From UMGS1696 sp964623635 (GTDB lineage Bacteria > Bacillota > Clostridia > Oscillospirales > CAG-272), in contig CAZUUA010000006.1 in assembly GCA_964623635.1 (NCBI GenBank), positions 27,942 to 91,941 of the forward strand: DNA of 64,000 bases. The letters run 5' to 3'. Shown here piece after piece: positions 7,906 to 16,646 of this stretch (position 1 is the first letter of the stretch; each line of letters opens with the position of its first letter). Position numbers and translations under genes: made by a program. The notes below the pieces were generated by a model that did not search any database, was not told the origin of the DNA, and worked only from the letters and a program-made list of their open reading frames with translations.

Positions 7906-9390
7906 TTATCTGTGGAACAGCTTCTTTGTCCCATACACCGGCTCACAGGTGGTACGGATCCCCAGCTTGCGGTAGGTGTCCGCATCGGCTTGGGTCAGGA
8001 TCACACTGGAATGGGCTTCGCATCCGGCCAGCTTCGGCAGCATCTCAAAGGCAGCCTTGGCGTGTTCGTCCTGCGCCGCACAAATGGACAGCGCCACCAG
8101 CGTTTCGTCTGCGTGGAGTCGGGGATTGCTGCAGCCCAAATTCCGGATCTTCAGCTGGCAAATGGGTTCCAGAATGGTAGGCGAAATCAGATGCACCTTG
8201 TCCTCGATTCCAGCCAGCGCCTTCAGTGCATTCAGCAGAGCCGCAGCAGAGGCACCCAGCAGATCCGACGTCTTGCCGGTCACGACCTTGTTTTCGTCCA
8301 GCGCAATGGCTACCGAAGGTCCGTCGGTCTCCGCAGCACGCTCCAAGGCATACCGCACCGGTGTCCGTAGCTCCGGCGTGATCTTGGCTCTGTTCATCAG
8401 CAGCTCCAGCTTGTACGCCATATCGCCGGTGCCTTTGCCTTCAGCCTGCTTTACCAGACAATCGTAGTACCGCCGGATGATCTCCATGTTGGCAGCTTCC
8501 CGGACGGCTTCGTCGTCGTAGATGCAGTAACCGGCCATGTTCACACCCATATCGGTGGGAGACTTGTAGGGGCAGGTGCCGTAGATACCGTCAAAGAGCT
8601 GCCGCAGTACCGGGAAGATCTCCACGTCCCGGTTGTAGTTGACGGTGGTCTCTCCGTAAGCTTCCAGATGGAAGGGGTCGATCATGTTCACGTCTGCCAG
8701 ATCCACGGTGGCCGCTTCGTAGGCAATGTTCACCGGATGGCTCAGAGACAGGTTCCAGATGGGGAAGGTCTCAAATTTGGCGTAGCCGGACTTCAATCCA
8801 CGCACACTGTCGTGGTATAGCTGAGACAGGCAGGTCGCCATTTTGCCGGAACCGGGACCGGGCGCTGTGATCACCACCAATTCCCGCTCCGTCTCGATGT
8901 AGTCGTTTTTGCCGTAGCCGTCCGGAGACAGGATCAGCTTCAGATTGGTGGGGTATCCGGGAATGATGTAATGCTTGAACACACGAATGCCCAGATTCTG
9001 CAGCCGGGTGATGAAAGCGTCTGCCCCGGCTTGTCCGGCGTATTGGGTCACGACTACGCTGCCCACATACAGTCCCCGTTCCCGGAACGCATCGATGAGC
9101 CGCAGGGTGTCCATATCGTAGGTGATGCCCAGGTCGCCTCGGATCTTGTTCTGCTCAATGGACGGCGCCGACACCACGATCACGATCTCGGCCTGGTCCC
9201 GAAGCTGCATGAGCATATTGATCTTGCTGTCCGGCTTGAAGCCCGGCAGAACACGGGAAGCATGGTAATCGTCGAACAGCTTGCCGCCAAATTCCAGATA
9301 CAGCTTGCCACCAAAATGGGAGATCCGTTCCAGTATTTTTTTCGTCTGCAAAGAGTTATATTTGTTGTTATCGAATCCCTGCTTAAACAT
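7906..9390 (-). CDS. DUF1846 / UPF0371 family protein
   Basis: A 494-residue protein, the usual family length. It starts FKQGFDNNKYNSLQ, characteristic of UPF0371 proteins, and contains a glycine-rich P-loop-like segment, TAPGPGSGKMATC (about 175-187), hinting at nucleotide or phosphate binding. The family is conserved in Firmicutes and structurally known, but its biochemical role is not established. Start chosen at 9390 because GAGGTG precedes it; an ATG 33 bases upstream lacks a site. It has its own consensus promoter at 9484-9512 and a terminator, so it is monocistronic. Confidence 0.9.
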   Translation of the reverse strand: MFKQGFDNNKYNSLQTKKILERISHFGGKLYLEFGGKLFDDYHASRVLPGFKPDSKINMLMQLRDQAEIVIVVSAPSIEQNKIRGDLGITYDMDTLRLIDAFRERGLYVGSVVVTQYAGQAGADAFITRLQNLGIRVFKHYIIPGYPTNLKLILSPDGYGKNDYIETERELVVITAPGPGSGKMATCLSQLYHDSVRGLKSGYAKFETFPIWNLSLSHPVNIAYEAATVDLADVNMIDPFHLEAYGETTVNYNRDVEIFPVLRQLFDGIYGTCPYKSPTDMGVNMAGYCIYDDEAVREAANMEIIRRYYDCLVKQAEGKGTGDMAYKLELLMNRAKITPELRTPVRYALERAAETDGPSVAIALDENKVVTGKTSDLLGASAAALLNALKALAGIEDKVHLISPTILEPICQLKIRNLGCSNPRLHADETLVALSICAAQDEHAKAAFEMLPKLAGCEAHSSVILTQADADTYRKLGIRTTCEPVYGTKKLFHR

Positions 9391-9483
9391 ATGCACCTCA
9401 TGAATCAAAAATGTCAAGTCCATGTCCGGTATTCTGTGGAAAAGCTTCCCGGCATGAACTGCGTGTGAAAATCAATCCGTATT

Positions 9484-9512
9484 ATTATATAACACCTTTG
9501 GCGAAAAAGCAA
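9484..9512 (-). promoter_or_regulatory. Promoter of the DUF1846 gene
   Basis: Minus strand TTGCTT, 17-base spacer, perfect TATAAT, roughly 95 bases upstream of the start codon. Confidence 0.75.
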
Positions 9513-9606
9513 GAGGTTGAGAGACGAAAGTTGCAGAAAGATGTACGCACAACCCTGTGCAAAATGCAGAATCGTATGACCACCCAAACAATTGATGGAT
9601 GCATTC

Positions 9607-11739
9607 TCATAGCGTGTGGGTGGTGCGCCGGATCACTTCTTCCTGCATGGTAGGCGAAAGACGGGTGAAATAATCGCTGTAGCCGCCGATCCGCACAACC
9701 AGGTCTTTGTGGTTTTCCGGATGCAGCCGTGCGTCCTCTAAGATCCGGTTGTCGGTCACATTCACCTGGATCTCAAAGCCCCCACGTTCGATGTACGTCT
9801 CCAGCAGGGTACAAAGCATCTCTTCACTGTGTTGTCCAAGCAGGGCGGACGAGAACTTCATGTTCACGGCAATGCCGCCAATGAAGGGTGTGTGATCCCA
9901 ACAGGTGGACGACAGGATCGATGTGGTGGGGCCATCCATCTCTCGTCCCTGGGCAGGACCGGAGCCGTCCCCCAGCGGAAAACCGGCCAGTCTTCCATCG
10001 GGTGTGGCACCGGTGGAACGGCCGAACTGGTCGTGCATGATCCAGCAGAACAGCGATGGCACCAGATGGGCACCGGCAAAGGGCAGAGTGATCTTGGTGC
10101 ATTCTTCCGCCAAAAACTGCGACAGCTGCTGCACATACCATTCCGGATTTTCTTCTGTAGGCGCACTGTTGCCATACCCCGGCAATTCCCGGATCTGGGC
10201 AAGCAGAGCAGGATTCGAAGCGAAGTTGTCGTCCAGTGCCGCTTTGTACCGGTCAAGGGTCACGGTGTGGTCACGGAACACCAGCTTGGCCATGGCAGCC
10301 AGTCCGTCTGCAGCGTTGGCAAGTCCCACAAAGGAAGGCATGATCCAGTTGTACCGGGCGCCGCCTTCTTCGATATCCAGTCCCAATTCCAGACAATCGT
10401 GGACAAAGCAGGACAAAAGCGGATCCAGGCAGGTCTTGGCACGCTCATACCGACAGAGCACCTGGTAGGCAGCATTGGCACGCATACGTTCCCGGATGTG
10501 GCTCGTGTAGGCAGTGTACAGCGCATCCATGGTGGGATAGTCTCCGGCAGCCAGCACCGTTAGCAGCTCACCGGGCAGGTTCATATAGGGACTGGCGACC
10601 CATACATTGGAGGAACCAATGGGTGTGATCTCCACACAGGTGGAGTGGATGTAGGCACAGGCTTCCTCCGGGGACAGGCCATAGTGCTGCAGACCGGTGC
10701 GGATCACGTCGTCGTTGAAGATGGCAGGATGAGAATGTCCCTTGGCCAGCACAGCACTTGCCAGCGCAATATCGGATCTTGGCGTATCGGCACAGGTGCA
10801 CAGTCCCAGAGAGGGATAGACAAGATGTACCTGCTCCACGGCACGGATACACATCTGGGTGATGGGATTGGAGACCACGGTACCGTCCGGCAGCCTGCCA
10901 CCGACCATGAAGCCGCTGGAAAGACCATGTGGCACACGGCGGTTGATCTGGATGCACAGGCAGTCGATGAGGGTCTGTGCCATGTCGTCGGTCAGAATGC
11001 CCTTTTCCCGGTCTGCATGATAATAGGGCAGCAGATACCGGTCCGGTCTGCCCAGCTGGTATTGCAGCGTAGACGGACGCAGGGGCTTGACGGAGATGAC
11101 ATAGGTCACAAAGGCCACCGATTGCACCGCTTCGTGAAAGCTGCCAGCCGGTTCTCTGGGCACCTTGCGGCAGATGGCAGCGATGGTCTCGTATTCGCTT
11201 TTGCGTACCGGATCGGTCTCGTTTTCCGCCAGATGGGCAGCGTAGTCGGCATAGCGGTCACTGAACGCTTCCACGGCAGATAGGCACATCTGACAAGCCC
11301 GGTACCAATCGGCCTTGCGCACGCTGTCCGGATCTTCGGCAGGGTCGGGCAGTGCGGCGATCTTTTCGTCAATATAGGCACGAACACCGGCGGTACCCAT
11401 GGTCAAAAGCCGGTCGTAGTCGATGGCCATATGGGATTCCTGCCCCACCGGACAGTGCATCTCCTCCACGGCATATTGGTTGATGGTCGCCCATTCGGCC
11501 TGTTCTTCTGCCGTCAGCGGAACAGACGATGGCTTGCCTACGATCCATTCGCCGGGATCGATGGACACAGCCCAATTCTGGTACGCTTCTGTCAGGGCAA
11601 GGGCATACCGCCGGGCGCCACTGGACTCCCAGCGATGGCGCAGATAGGCTTTTTGAAAATAGTAATAAAACGGTGTATAGTCGATGACAGGCTCCAAGGC
11701 AGCTTGGCGCAGTGCATCGATCCGTGCTTTATCGTACAT
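9607..11739 (-). CDS. Glycyl radical enzyme (PFL/eliminase superfamily), substrate unknown
   Basis: A 710-residue protein with the two hallmarks of glycyl radical enzymes. The thiyl-radical site is HSTCVEITP (Cys368, with Glu370 two residues on, the Cys-x-Glu arrangement of dehydratases/eliminases rather than the Cys-Cys of pyruvate formate-lyase). The C-terminal radical loop is RIGGYSDYF with the radical Gly at 686. It is shorter than PFL (about 760) or glycerol dehydratase (about 787). The start at 11739 has GGAGGAG seven bases upstream. No radical-SAM activase, microcompartment or transporter gene is adjacent, so activation must come in trans. Own promoter at 11783-11811. Confidence 0.88.
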   Translation of the reverse strand: MYDKARIDALRQAALEPVIDYTPFYYYFQKAYLRHRWESSGARRYALALTEAYQNWAVSIDPGEWIVGKPSSVPLTAEEQAEWATINQYAVEEMHCPVGQESHMAIDYDRLLTMGTAGVRAYIDEKIAALPDPAEDPDSVRKADWYRACQMCLSAVEAFSDRYADYAAHLAENETDPVRKSEYETIAAICRKVPREPAGSFHEAVQSVAFVTYVISVKPLRPSTLQYQLGRPDRYLLPYYHADREKGILTDDMAQTLIDCLCIQINRRVPHGLSSGFMVGGRLPDGTVVSNPITQMCIRAVEQVHLVYPSLGLCTCADTPRSDIALASAVLAKGHSHPAIFNDDVIRTGLQHYGLSPEEACAYIHSTCVEITPIGSSNVWVASPYMNLPGELLTVLAAGDYPTMDALYTAYTSHIRERMRANAAYQVLCRYERAKTCLDPLLSCFVHDCLELGLDIEEGGARYNWIMPSFVGLANAADGLAAMAKLVFRDHTVTLDRYKAALDDNFASNPALLAQIRELPGYGNSAPTEENPEWYVQQLSQFLAEECTKITLPFAGAHLVPSLFCWIMHDQFGRSTGATPDGRLAGFPLGDGSGPAQGREMDGPTTSILSSTCWDHTPFIGGIAVNMKFSSALLGQHSEEMLCTLLETYIERGGFEIQVNVTDNRILEDARLHPENHKDLVVRIGGYSDYFTRLSPTMQEEVIRRTTHTL

Positions 11740-11782
11740 AAGGCTCCTCCAATGTGGAAAAGATGGCAAAGATCTTGTTACA

Positions 11783-11811
11783 AGGATACCATGTTTGGAC
11801 AGATTTGTCAA
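11783..11811 (-). promoter_or_regulatory. Promoter of the glycyl radical enzyme gene
   Basis: Minus strand perfect TTGACA, 17-base spacer, TATCCT, about 45 bases upstream of the start. Confidence 0.75.
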
Positions 11812-11832
11812 GAGAAACGAAAAAAACGACAT

Positions 11833-11881
11833 AAAAAAAGTATGGAACCCATCGGAGACGAGCTGCGGTGGCGTTCCATAC
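11833..11881 (-). terminator. Terminator after the DMT transporter
   Basis: On the minus strand, GTATGGAAC/GTTCCATAC forms a perfect 9-bp stem with a T7 run. It separates the transporter from the glycyl radical enzyme downstream. Confidence 0.85.
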
Positions 11882-11896
11882 GTTTCGCACAATGCT

Positions 11897-12793
11897 TTAG
11901 AATAGGAATAAAAACGTGGCTGCAAAGGACAGGAGCAGACCGATGGCGGTTTTCTTTGCCGGAAATTCCCGGAAGAACACCATACCGGCTATGGCAGACA
12001 GCACCACCATGCCGCCGGTCACCAGCGGATACAGCACCGACGCCGGTACGTTGGCGGCACCCACCAGCTGCAGCATATACGAGGTGCCATTGCAGGCGGC
12101 ATTGACCATCACGATCCCGGCGATCAGTCCCATAGACCGGTTCGTCAGCGGCTCCGGCAGTGGAGCGGTGTGTTTCGTTTGACACAGGATCAGTAGTGCC
12201 AACGTGGACAGCAGACCGTTGATACCGTTGGACAGGATCACAAAATCCATGGCGCCTACGGTGGGCATAACGGCGATCTGGTGGATCTTGGAGGTGATGC
12301 TCATAAAACCATTCAGCGTGAATACCACAAAGCAAAGGAGAAAGAACAGCTTTCGTGTTTGGGCAGAGCCGCCTTTTTCTCCCAGCACCGGGAAGATCAT
12401 GGAGACGGCCAACAGCACCACGCCCAGGATCCGTCCGATGGTCAGCGATTCACTAAGCCAGATCACGCCGTACAGATAGGGCAGCAGCATCCCACCCAGC
12501 ATCAAGAACATGGAATACACAGACAGACTGCCCAGGGCAAACATCCGAAAACCAATGAGGGTGTAGGAGCAGCACAGCACCGCTATGATGGTCGCCATGC
12601 CCAGCGAGAACGCCGTGATCTGCACCGAAAATCCATTCAGGCAGAAGAACAGCAGTGCCGTCACCAATCCGCTCAGCGCCGTGAACAGCAGAGAAGTGGT
12701 CACAGCATTGCCGAAGCGAAGCTGGTAGAATTTGTTGGTGGAAAACTGCAGCGCCAGCAACACCACAGCCACCAGGATCATGAGATAATACAT
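11897..12793 (-). CDS. DMT-superfamily (EamA-like) transporter
   Basis: A 298-residue, almost entirely hydrophobic protein with about ten membrane segments arranged as two EamA-like halves (the second begins near RKLFFLLCFVVFTLNG). The glycine/proline pattern near the end (PASVLYPLVTGGMVVLSAI) matches drug/metabolite exporters. Substrate cannot be read from the sequence. The ribosome site CAGGAG lies in a small self-complementary segment (TTCCTG AAA CAGGAG), which could dampen translation. It follows the ABC exporter pair on the same strand after a 127-base gap holding three direct repeats. Confidence 0.8.
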   Translation of the reverse strand: MYYLMILVAVVLLALQFSTNKFYQLRFGNAVTTSLLFTALSGLVTALLFFCLNGFSVQITAFSLGMATIIAVLCCSYTLIGFRMFALGSLSVYSMFLMLGGMLLPYLYGVIWLSESLTIGRILGVVLLAVSMIFPVLGEKGGSAQTRKLFFLLCFVVFTLNGFMSITSKIHQIAVMPTVGAMDFVILSNGINGLLSTLALLILCQTKHTAPLPEPLTNRSMGLIAGIVMVNAACNGTSYMLQLVGAANVPASVLYPLVTGGMVVLSAIAGMVFFREFPAKKTAIGLLLSFAATFLFLF

Positions 12794-12827
12794 GGTTGTT
12801 AGACTCCTGTTTCAGGAACTTTTTTGT

Positions 12828-12938
12828 TTAATATGCAAATTGGCGGCCAATGTGGATTATTATGTTACAAAGCTTAATGTGCAAATTGGCGGCCAATTCG
12901 GACATCCAAAACCCATAGACTTAATGTGCAAATTGGCT
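12828..12938. repeat. Three regularly spaced 24-bp direct repeats with a palindromic core
   Basis: Copies begin at 12828, 12874 and 12921 (spacing 46 and 47). Each opens TTAATRTGCAAATTGG; the first two continue into the palindrome ATTGGCGGCCAAT. The two intervening segments are unrelated, about 22 bases each. The third copy is truncated and forms the last codons and TAA stop of the ABC exporter gene on the minus strand. Too short and too few for a CRISPR array. Confidence 0.7.
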
Positions 12939-14675
12939 ATTCCACAAATTTGCGTAAAATCCACCTTTTTCCAGCAGCGCATCATGGGTGCCGGTCTCCA
13001 CTACGGTGCCGTCCCGCATGACCAAGATCAGGTCTGCTTCCTTGATGGTGGACAGTCGGTGGGCTACGATGAAGCTGGTGCGACCCTTCATCATGTTGCC
13101 AAAGGCTTCCTGAATCTTCATTTCGGTACGGGTGTCAATGGAGGACGTGGCTTCGTCCAGGATCAGCATCGGTGGTACCGCTACCATCACACGGGCAATG
13201 CTGATGAGCTGCCGTTGTCCCTGAGAAAGCCCACCTTTGTCCTCACCAATGACGGTGTTATAGCCTTCCGGCAGCCGCTTGATGAAGCTGTGCGCATGGG
13301 CAGCCTTGGCAGCTGCGATGATCTCCTCGTCGGTCACATCCCGACCCATGGCGATATTGTCCCGTACCGTGCCGTTCAGCAGCCAAGTGTCCTGCAGCAC
13401 CATACCAATATTTTCCCGAAGCGAATGTCTTGTGGCGTGATAGATGGACGTGCTGTCCATGGAAATGTCACCGGCATTCACATCGTAGAACCGCATGAGC
13501 AGATTGATCAGCGTGGTCTTGCCGCAGCCGGTGGGTCCCACGATGGCCACACGCATACCGGGACGAATGTGCAGATCCAGGTGTCGGATCAGGGGCTTTT
13601 CCGGCACGTAGGAAAAGGAGATATCCTCCATGGCTACCTCGCCACGCACGTTCTGCAGCACCACCGCATCGGTGTCGTCAGCCGTTTCGCTGGGCTGCTC
13701 GATCAGCTCAAACACACGGGCAGCACAGGTCAGGGCATTTTGCAGCTCCGTCACCACACCGGAGATCTCGTTAAAGGGCTTGGTATATTGGTTGGCGTAG
13801 CTCAGAAAGCTGGTGAGTCCACCCACCGTCATGCCACCGGAAAGCACCGTCAGAGCACCGGTCAGACACACCGCCGCATACACCATGTTGTTCACAAAAC
13901 GAGTGGACGGATTGGTGATGGAGGAGAAGAACGTGGCACGCAGCGCATATTTTTCCAGCCGTCCATTGATCTCGTCGAACTGTGCCACCATGGCATCCTC
14001 ACGACCAAAGGCCATGGTGACCTTCTGCCCACCAACAGCTTCGTTGATAAAGGCTGTCTGTTCTCCACGGGTCTCCGATTGGAGCCGGAACATCTCATGG
14101 GTGCGCTTGGCGATGAAGCTGGCCACAAACAGAGACAGCGGCGTCAGGAGCACCACCACCAGTGTGATCAGCGGATGGATGGTCAGCATGAAGACGAGGG
14201 TACCCACAATGGTCACCACACCGGTGAACAGGTTGGAGAAGCCCATGAGCAGCCCATCCCCGAAGGCATCCGCATCGGCGATCACCCGGCTGACGATCTC
14301 TCCATGGGAGTGGCTGTCGATATAGGAAAGAGGCAGGGTGCTGATCTTGGTGAACGCTTCGGCCCGAATGTCTCGGATCACCTGGAAGGTAATGCGGTTG
14401 TGGAAGGTGGTCATGCACCATTGGGACAGTGCGATCACCAGCGTACAAACGGCGATCTGTATAAGCAGTGCCACGATGGCATCCATGTCCACCTGCCCCA
14501 CGCCGATGGCACAGTCAATGGCACGACCCACCAGAATGGGGATATACAGAGACAGTACCGCCGAAACGAAGGCAAACAGCAGCGACAGTCCCAGCAGTAC
14601 CCGATACCGGCGAATGTAGTGCAACACCTGCCGAATGGTATTTGTATCCAACTTCTTTTTGTTCTGTTTAGCCAT
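12921..14675 (-). CDS. ABC exporter subunit with canonical ATP site (heterodimer partner B)
   Basis: A 584-residue half transporter: six membrane helices (about 25-330) then an ATPase domain. Walker A is GPTGCGKTT, the signature is LSQGQRQL, Walker B ends in the catalytic Glu (MLILDEATSSID), and the switch His is in FIVAHRLST. Together with the preceding gene it forms a heterodimeric exporter of the BmrCD/LmrCD/TM287-288 type, usually exporting drugs or peptides. The ATG at 14675 follows AGGAGGTGAC and overlaps the upstream gene by eight bases. Its last codons fall inside a direct repeat. Confidence 0.93.
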   Translation of the reverse strand: MAKQNKKKLDTNTIRQVLHYIRRYRVLLGLSLLFAFVSAVLSLYIPILVGRAIDCAIGVGQVDMDAIVALLIQIAVCTLVIALSQWCMTTFHNRITFQVIRDIRAEAFTKISTLPLSYIDSHSHGEIVSRVIADADAFGDGLLMGFSNLFTGVVTIVGTLVFMLTIHPLITLVVVLLTPLSLFVASFIAKRTHEMFRLQSETRGEQTAFINEAVGGQKVTMAFGREDAMVAQFDEINGRLEKYALRATFFSSITNPSTRFVNNMVYAAVCLTGALTVLSGGMTVGGLTSFLSYANQYTKPFNEISGVVTELQNALTCAARVFELIEQPSETADDTDAVVLQNVRGEVAMEDISFSYVPEKPLIRHLDLHIRPGMRVAIVGPTGCGKTTLINLLMRFYDVNAGDISMDSTSIYHATRHSLRENIGMVLQDTWLLNGTVRDNIAMGRDVTDEEIIAAAKAAHAHSFIKRLPEGYNTVIGEDKGGLSQGQRQLISIARVMVAVPPMLILDEATSSIDTRTEMKIQEAFGNMMKGRTSFIVAHRLSTIKEADLILVMRDGTVVETGTHDALLEKGGFYANLWNSQFAH

Positions 14676-16407
14676 TGTTGTCACCTCCTGCACGCTTGGC
14701 GCCGACCTGAGTTTCGTGGATCTCCCGATAGATCTCGCAGGTGGCAAGCAGCTCCTCATGGGTCCCCTTGCCTACCAGCACACCGTCGTCCAGTACGAAG
14801 ATCTGGTCGGCATGGAGCAGGGAAGAGGTGCGCTGGGATACGATGAATACCGTAGGATGATAGGGGATCTCCCGGAGCGAACGACGTAGTGCCGCATCGG
14901 TGGCCAGGTCCAGCGCAGACGCAGAGTCGTCCAGGATCAAAATCTCCGGCTTCCGTACCAGCGCACGGGCAATGGTCAGCCGCTGCCGTTGTCCCCCGGA
15001 GAGGTTGCGGCCTTCCTGCTCGATCATGTGATCCAGTCCCTTGGCAGCCACGATCTCCCCAGCCTGCGCCAGTGCAGCCGCTTCGACCAGCTCGTCATCG
15101 GTAGCATCCGGGTTGCCCCAGCGCAGGTTGTCCCGGATCGTACCGTGGAACAGCAGTGCCTTTTGGGGGACCACGCCGATCCTTCCCCGCAGTGTATCAC
15201 AGGGATAGTCGTTCACGTTCACGCCATTCACCAGCACCGTGCCTTCTGTGGCATCGTAGAACCGGGGGATCAGGTTCACAAGGGAGGTCTTCCCGGAGCC
15301 TGTCCCACCGATGATCCCCACTGTTGAACCCTTGGGCACCGTGAAATCGATATCGGTCAGCGAATTATCCCCGGCGCCGCCATACCGCAACGACACGTGC
15401 CGGAAGGTCACCGCATCGCTGTCTGCAGCCGTACCGGTGACAGAGGCAGGAAAGTCCTGACCGGCAGGGGTGTTCAGCACATCGGCGATCCGCTTGGCAC
15501 AGGCAGCAGCCTTGGTCAGGTTCAGGATCATGTTTGCCATCTTCACCAGCTCCACCAAGATCTGGGACATATAGTTGTACAGCGCCACCAGAGCCCCTTG
15601 GGTCAGGATCCCAGCTTCTACCCGAATGGCGCCGGTGTACAGTAGCACGATGACTGCCGCATTGATGAGCACATAGGTGATGGGATTCATCAGTGCGGAG
15701 ATCTTGCCGGTGAAGTGCTGCATAGCGGTCAGAGCTTCGTTGTGTTCGTGGAAGCTTTCGCCAACGGCCTCTTCCATCCGGAAAGCACGGATGAACCGGG
15801 ACCCGGTCAGGCTCTCACGGGTGTTGCCCAGCACCTTATCCAGTCCGGCCTGCACCTTTTTGTACAGCGGCATGGAGATGAGCATGATGCCAAACACCAC
15901 CACACAGAGCAGCGGAATGGTCACCGCAAAGATCAGAGCCGAACGCACATCGATGGTGAAGGCCATGATCATGGCACCGAACACCACGAACGGCGAGCGC
16001 AGCAGCAGTCGCAGAGTCAGGTTCACACCGGCCTGTACCTGGTTCACGTCACTGGTCAGCCGGGTGATCAGTGTCGAGGTACCCACGTGATCCAGCGTGC
16101 CGTAGGAAAAGGTCTGGATGTGGGCAAACAGTGCATGGCGGATCCGGGACGCAAAGCCCACCGCCGCCTTGGCCGAGAAGAACTGTGCCGTGATGGAGCA
16201 GACCATACCGACAAGCCCCAGCAGTACCAGTATGCCGCAGTACTTCCAAATGGCAGAGGGTTCGCCATTTTCGGCCAGTCCCGTATCGATGACGGCAGCC
16301 ACCACCAACGGCACCAGCAGCTCAAAGGATGCTTCCAGCAGCTTGAACAGCGGACCAAGGATGCTTTCCTTCACATAAGGTTTCAGGTATTGCAGTAGTT
16401 TTTTCAA
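14668..16407 (-). CDS. ABC exporter subunit with degenerate ATP site (heterodimer partner A), TTG start
   Basis: A 579-residue half transporter, beginning MKKLLQYLKPYVKE when started at TTG 16407, which has GGAGG six bases upstream; no ATG or GTG start fits. Six helices precede the ATPase. Walker A (GGTGSGKTS) and signature (LSGGQRQRL) are intact, but Walker B ends DD instead of DE (ILILDDSASALD) and the switch His is replaced by Gln (FIVSQRTSS). Such paired losses define the non-hydrolysing site of heterodimeric exporters. It is first in the operon and is coupled to partner B by an 8-base overlap. Confidence 0.92.
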   Translation of the reverse strand: MKKLLQYLKPYVKESILGPLFKLLEASFELLVPLVVAAVIDTGLAENGEPSAIWKYCGILVLLGLVGMVCSITAQFFSAKAAVGFASRIRHALFAHIQTFSYGTLDHVGTSTLITRLTSDVNQVQAGVNLTLRLLLRSPFVVFGAMIMAFTIDVRSALIFAVTIPLLCVVVFGIMLISMPLYKKVQAGLDKVLGNTRESLTGSRFIRAFRMEEAVGESFHEHNEALTAMQHFTGKISALMNPITYVLINAAVIVLLYTGAIRVEAGILTQGALVALYNYMSQILVELVKMANMILNLTKAAACAKRIADVLNTPAGQDFPASVTGTAADSDAVTFRHVSLRYGGAGDNSLTDIDFTVPKGSTVGIIGGTGSGKTSLVNLIPRFYDATEGTVLVNGVNVNDYPCDTLRGRIGVVPQKALLFHGTIRDNLRWGNPDATDDELVEAAALAQAGEIVAAKGLDHMIEQEGRNLSGGQRQRLTIARALVRKPEILILDDSASALDLATDAALRRSLREIPYHPTVFIVSQRTSSLLHADQIFVLDDGVLVGKGTHEELLATCEIYREIHETQVGAKRAGGDNNG

Positions 16408-16506
16408 GAGAGACCTCCAGTCAGGTTCATGGTCGTGTCGCCACACATCTATGCAAAGACGGAGAGAACGATGCAGTGAACCCGTAAAAATTGCAAAGTT
16501 ACCTAC

Positions 16507-16535
16507 AGTATAACATAAATAGAAGGGAAAAGCAA
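16507..16535 (-). promoter_or_regulatory. Promoter of the ABC exporter operon
   Basis: Minus strand TTGCTT, 17-base spacer, TATACT, leaving a 90-base leader before the TTG start. Confidence 0.7.
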
Positions 16536-16583
16536 TAGGCAAATTATATAGAAAATACCGTTTGGGCGCAATTTTCCCTCTCT

Positions 16584-16612
16584 GCATAAGTGGTGGAGAT
16601 TTGGCCATACTA
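16584..16612 (+). promoter_or_regulatory. Candidate sigma-G/sigma-F (forespore) promoter
   Basis: GCATA (16584-16588), 17-base spacer, CATACTA (16606-16612), a close match to the forespore consensus (GHATR, about 17-18 bases, CATNNTA). No good sigma-A promoter is seen for the downstream gene. This agrees with a spore-membrane product. Confidence 0.65.
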
Positions 16613-16646
16613 TAAGCAAACGACCGGCGAAAGAGAGGGATGACCT

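Noticed and set aside
12828..12938. Possible mini-CRISPR array (24-base repeats, about 22-base spacers)
   Set aside because: Only three copies, one truncated and within a coding 3' end, spacers too short, no cas genes.
12792..14846. 684-codon open frame on the plus strand opposite the ABC exporter
   Set aside because: It lies entirely antisense to a gene with complete ABC motifs, has a His/Gln-rich shadow composition and no ribosome site; it reflects codon bias of the real gene.
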